Source: a bacterium
GTDB lineage: Bacteria; Zixibacteria; MSB-5A5; GN15; FEB-12
Reading direction: 5' to 3'
Assembly (NCBI GenBank): GCA_030629485.1
Contig: DAOVOW010000177.1
Coordinates: 1-5,226, forward strand
DNA length: 5,226 bases
The translations under genes were made by a program, and so were the position numbers. The notes below the pieces were generated by a model. That model made no database searches, was not told where the DNA came from, and saw only the letters and a program-made list of their open reading frames with translations. Positions within the stretch are counted from its first letter, which is position 1. The number at the start of each line of letters is the position of its first letter. This document shows positions 4,659 through 5,226 of the stretch, in pieces.

Positions 4659-5048
4659 ATGACGGTCAACTTGAGCAAGCTTCTGATACTTGCAATAGGA
4701 GGGCTGCTGCTACTGGGGACCGGCGGTAATACGCTGGCAAGCAGCAATATAGAGGTTTTCGTCGACCTTGACGGCGACGGCTTCGACGACCATGAATCCG
4801 ATGTTAACAAAGACGGTGTGCCGGACCTGGTGGTACCGGTTCAACAACCCAAGATTCTGGCCTCGGCTGGTGACATTTTCGGCGCTGAAACAGAATGGTC
4901 CGCAGCCTACTCCATTCACCTGCAGTGCTGCGTCGTTCGGGGCAGTGTTGACAACGACGACGGCGGCGCTATCGACATCTCTGACCTCGTTTACCTGGTC
5001 GACTATATGTTCACCGGTGGTCCGCCACCGCCCGGCTGCACTCCTTAA
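4659..5048 (+). CDS. Small secreted protein with TSP3-like calcium motifs and a single dockerin-like repeat
   Basis: A 129-residue protein. Residues 1-27 form a signal peptide: a short start with one lysine (K7), a leucine-rich core (8-20) and a likely cut after 'NTLA'. The mature part opens with two aspartate motifs 12 residues apart, DxDxDGxxD (36-44) and DxNxDGxxD (48-56), as in thrombospondin type 3 calcium repeats. After a linker comes 'RGSVDNDDGGAIDISD' (94-109), a dockerin/EF-hand-like loop with D98, D100, D106 and D109 in place but G102 where a ligand is usual. A helix 'LVYLVDYMFTGG' and a PPPP-G-C tail follow. Cysteines are C90, C91 and C127. True dockerins have two such repeats; only one is present. 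It is probably exported, binding calcium and perhaps a surface partner; the function is unknown. It has its own promoter and terminator, so it is likely monocistronic. Gene call strong, role open. Confidence 0.85.
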   Translation: MTVNLSKLLILAIGGLLLLGTGGNTLASSNIEVFVDLDGDGFDDHESDVNKDGVPDLVVPVQQPKILASAGDIFGAETEWSAAYSIHLQCCVVRGSVDNDDGGAIDISDLVYLVDYMFTGGPPPPGCTP

Positions 5049-5076
5049 GCACCGCTGATTCCATTACGGAATTCCC

Positions 5077-5108
5077 GACCGTTCCTGTTCGTAAGGAGCG
5101 GTCTTTTT
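5077..5108 (+). terminator. Intrinsic terminator of the dockerin-like gene
   Basis: GACCGTTCCT (5077-5086) pairs with AGGAGCGGTC (5094-5103) with one T-G pair, around a seven-base loop, and five T's follow directly (5104-5108, then GTTGT). It begins 29 bases after the stop codon. This is the only fully canonical rho-independent terminator in the window. Confidence 0.9.
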
Positions 5109-5226
5109 GTTGTAGAGGACGATGTTCGGCTGGGCTCCATTATCTCACGTACAACTATAATAATGCTTGCCTGTTTACCTGCTGTTGATTACCTCTTACT
5201 CTCATGGCAGCGTAAGACATAAAGAA
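5109..5226. other. Non-coding tail of the window, possible -10 element
   Basis: No gene is seen. A perfect TATAAT occurs at 5156-5161 on the plus strand, but there is no recognisable -35 hexamer 16 to 18 bases upstream (the sequence there is near GGCTCC). It might serve a gene beyond the window edge; evidence is weak. Confidence 0.25.

Noticed and set aside
1..5226. CRISPR array, insertion sequence or phage element
   Set aside because: No regularly spaced direct repeats with unique spacers, no transposase, integrase or phage gene, and no terminal repeats with target duplication were seen.

Overview
This 5.2 kb window (about 55% GC by eye) looks like a piece of chromosome from an uncultured, probably anaerobic or sediment/groundwater bacterium. 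Two features point to the Zixibacteria/GN15-like part of the FCB group. One is a small secreted protein with a 'CC..RGSVD..IDISDLVYLVDYMFTGGPPPP' dockerin-like tail, a style I associate with those genomes. The other is a set of REP-like hairpin modules between genes. This placement is inference from memory of such sequences, not a search result.

Layout. 1-174: non-coding, packed with inverted repeats, including a nested two-stem element at 99-144 and a perfect odd-centred palindrome at 80-92. 175-1515 (minus): a reductive-dehalogenase (RdhA)-family protein with two ferredoxin-like 4Fe-4S motifs; instead of a Tat signal it has three N-terminal membrane helices. 1516-1819: divergent intergenic region with a long hairpin. 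1820-2806 (plus): an EamA/DMT-type ten-helix transporter whose true start is uncertain (ATG 1820 or TTG 1910). 2807-3020: a row of four hairpins resembling clustered REP units. 3021-4259 (plus): a YbdG/MscM-type mechanosensitive channel of the MscS family, convincing over its full length. 4260-4658: about 400 bases without a gene, holding an imperfect palindrome, a long hairpin and a good promoter. 4659-5048 (plus): a 129-residue secreted, probably calcium-binding protein followed by a textbook intrinsic terminator (5077-5108). 5109-5226: no gene seen.

The four genes do not look like one pathway. Each is separated by 200 bases or more of hairpin-rich DNA, and the first is divergent from the rest, so they are probably independent transcription units. 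The dockerin-like gene has its own promoter and terminator. I find no strong evidence for a new multi-gene system here. The items most worth a second look are the membrane-anchored RdhA-like protein, the minimal orphan TSP3-plus-half-dockerin protein, and the dense hairpin repeats between genes.
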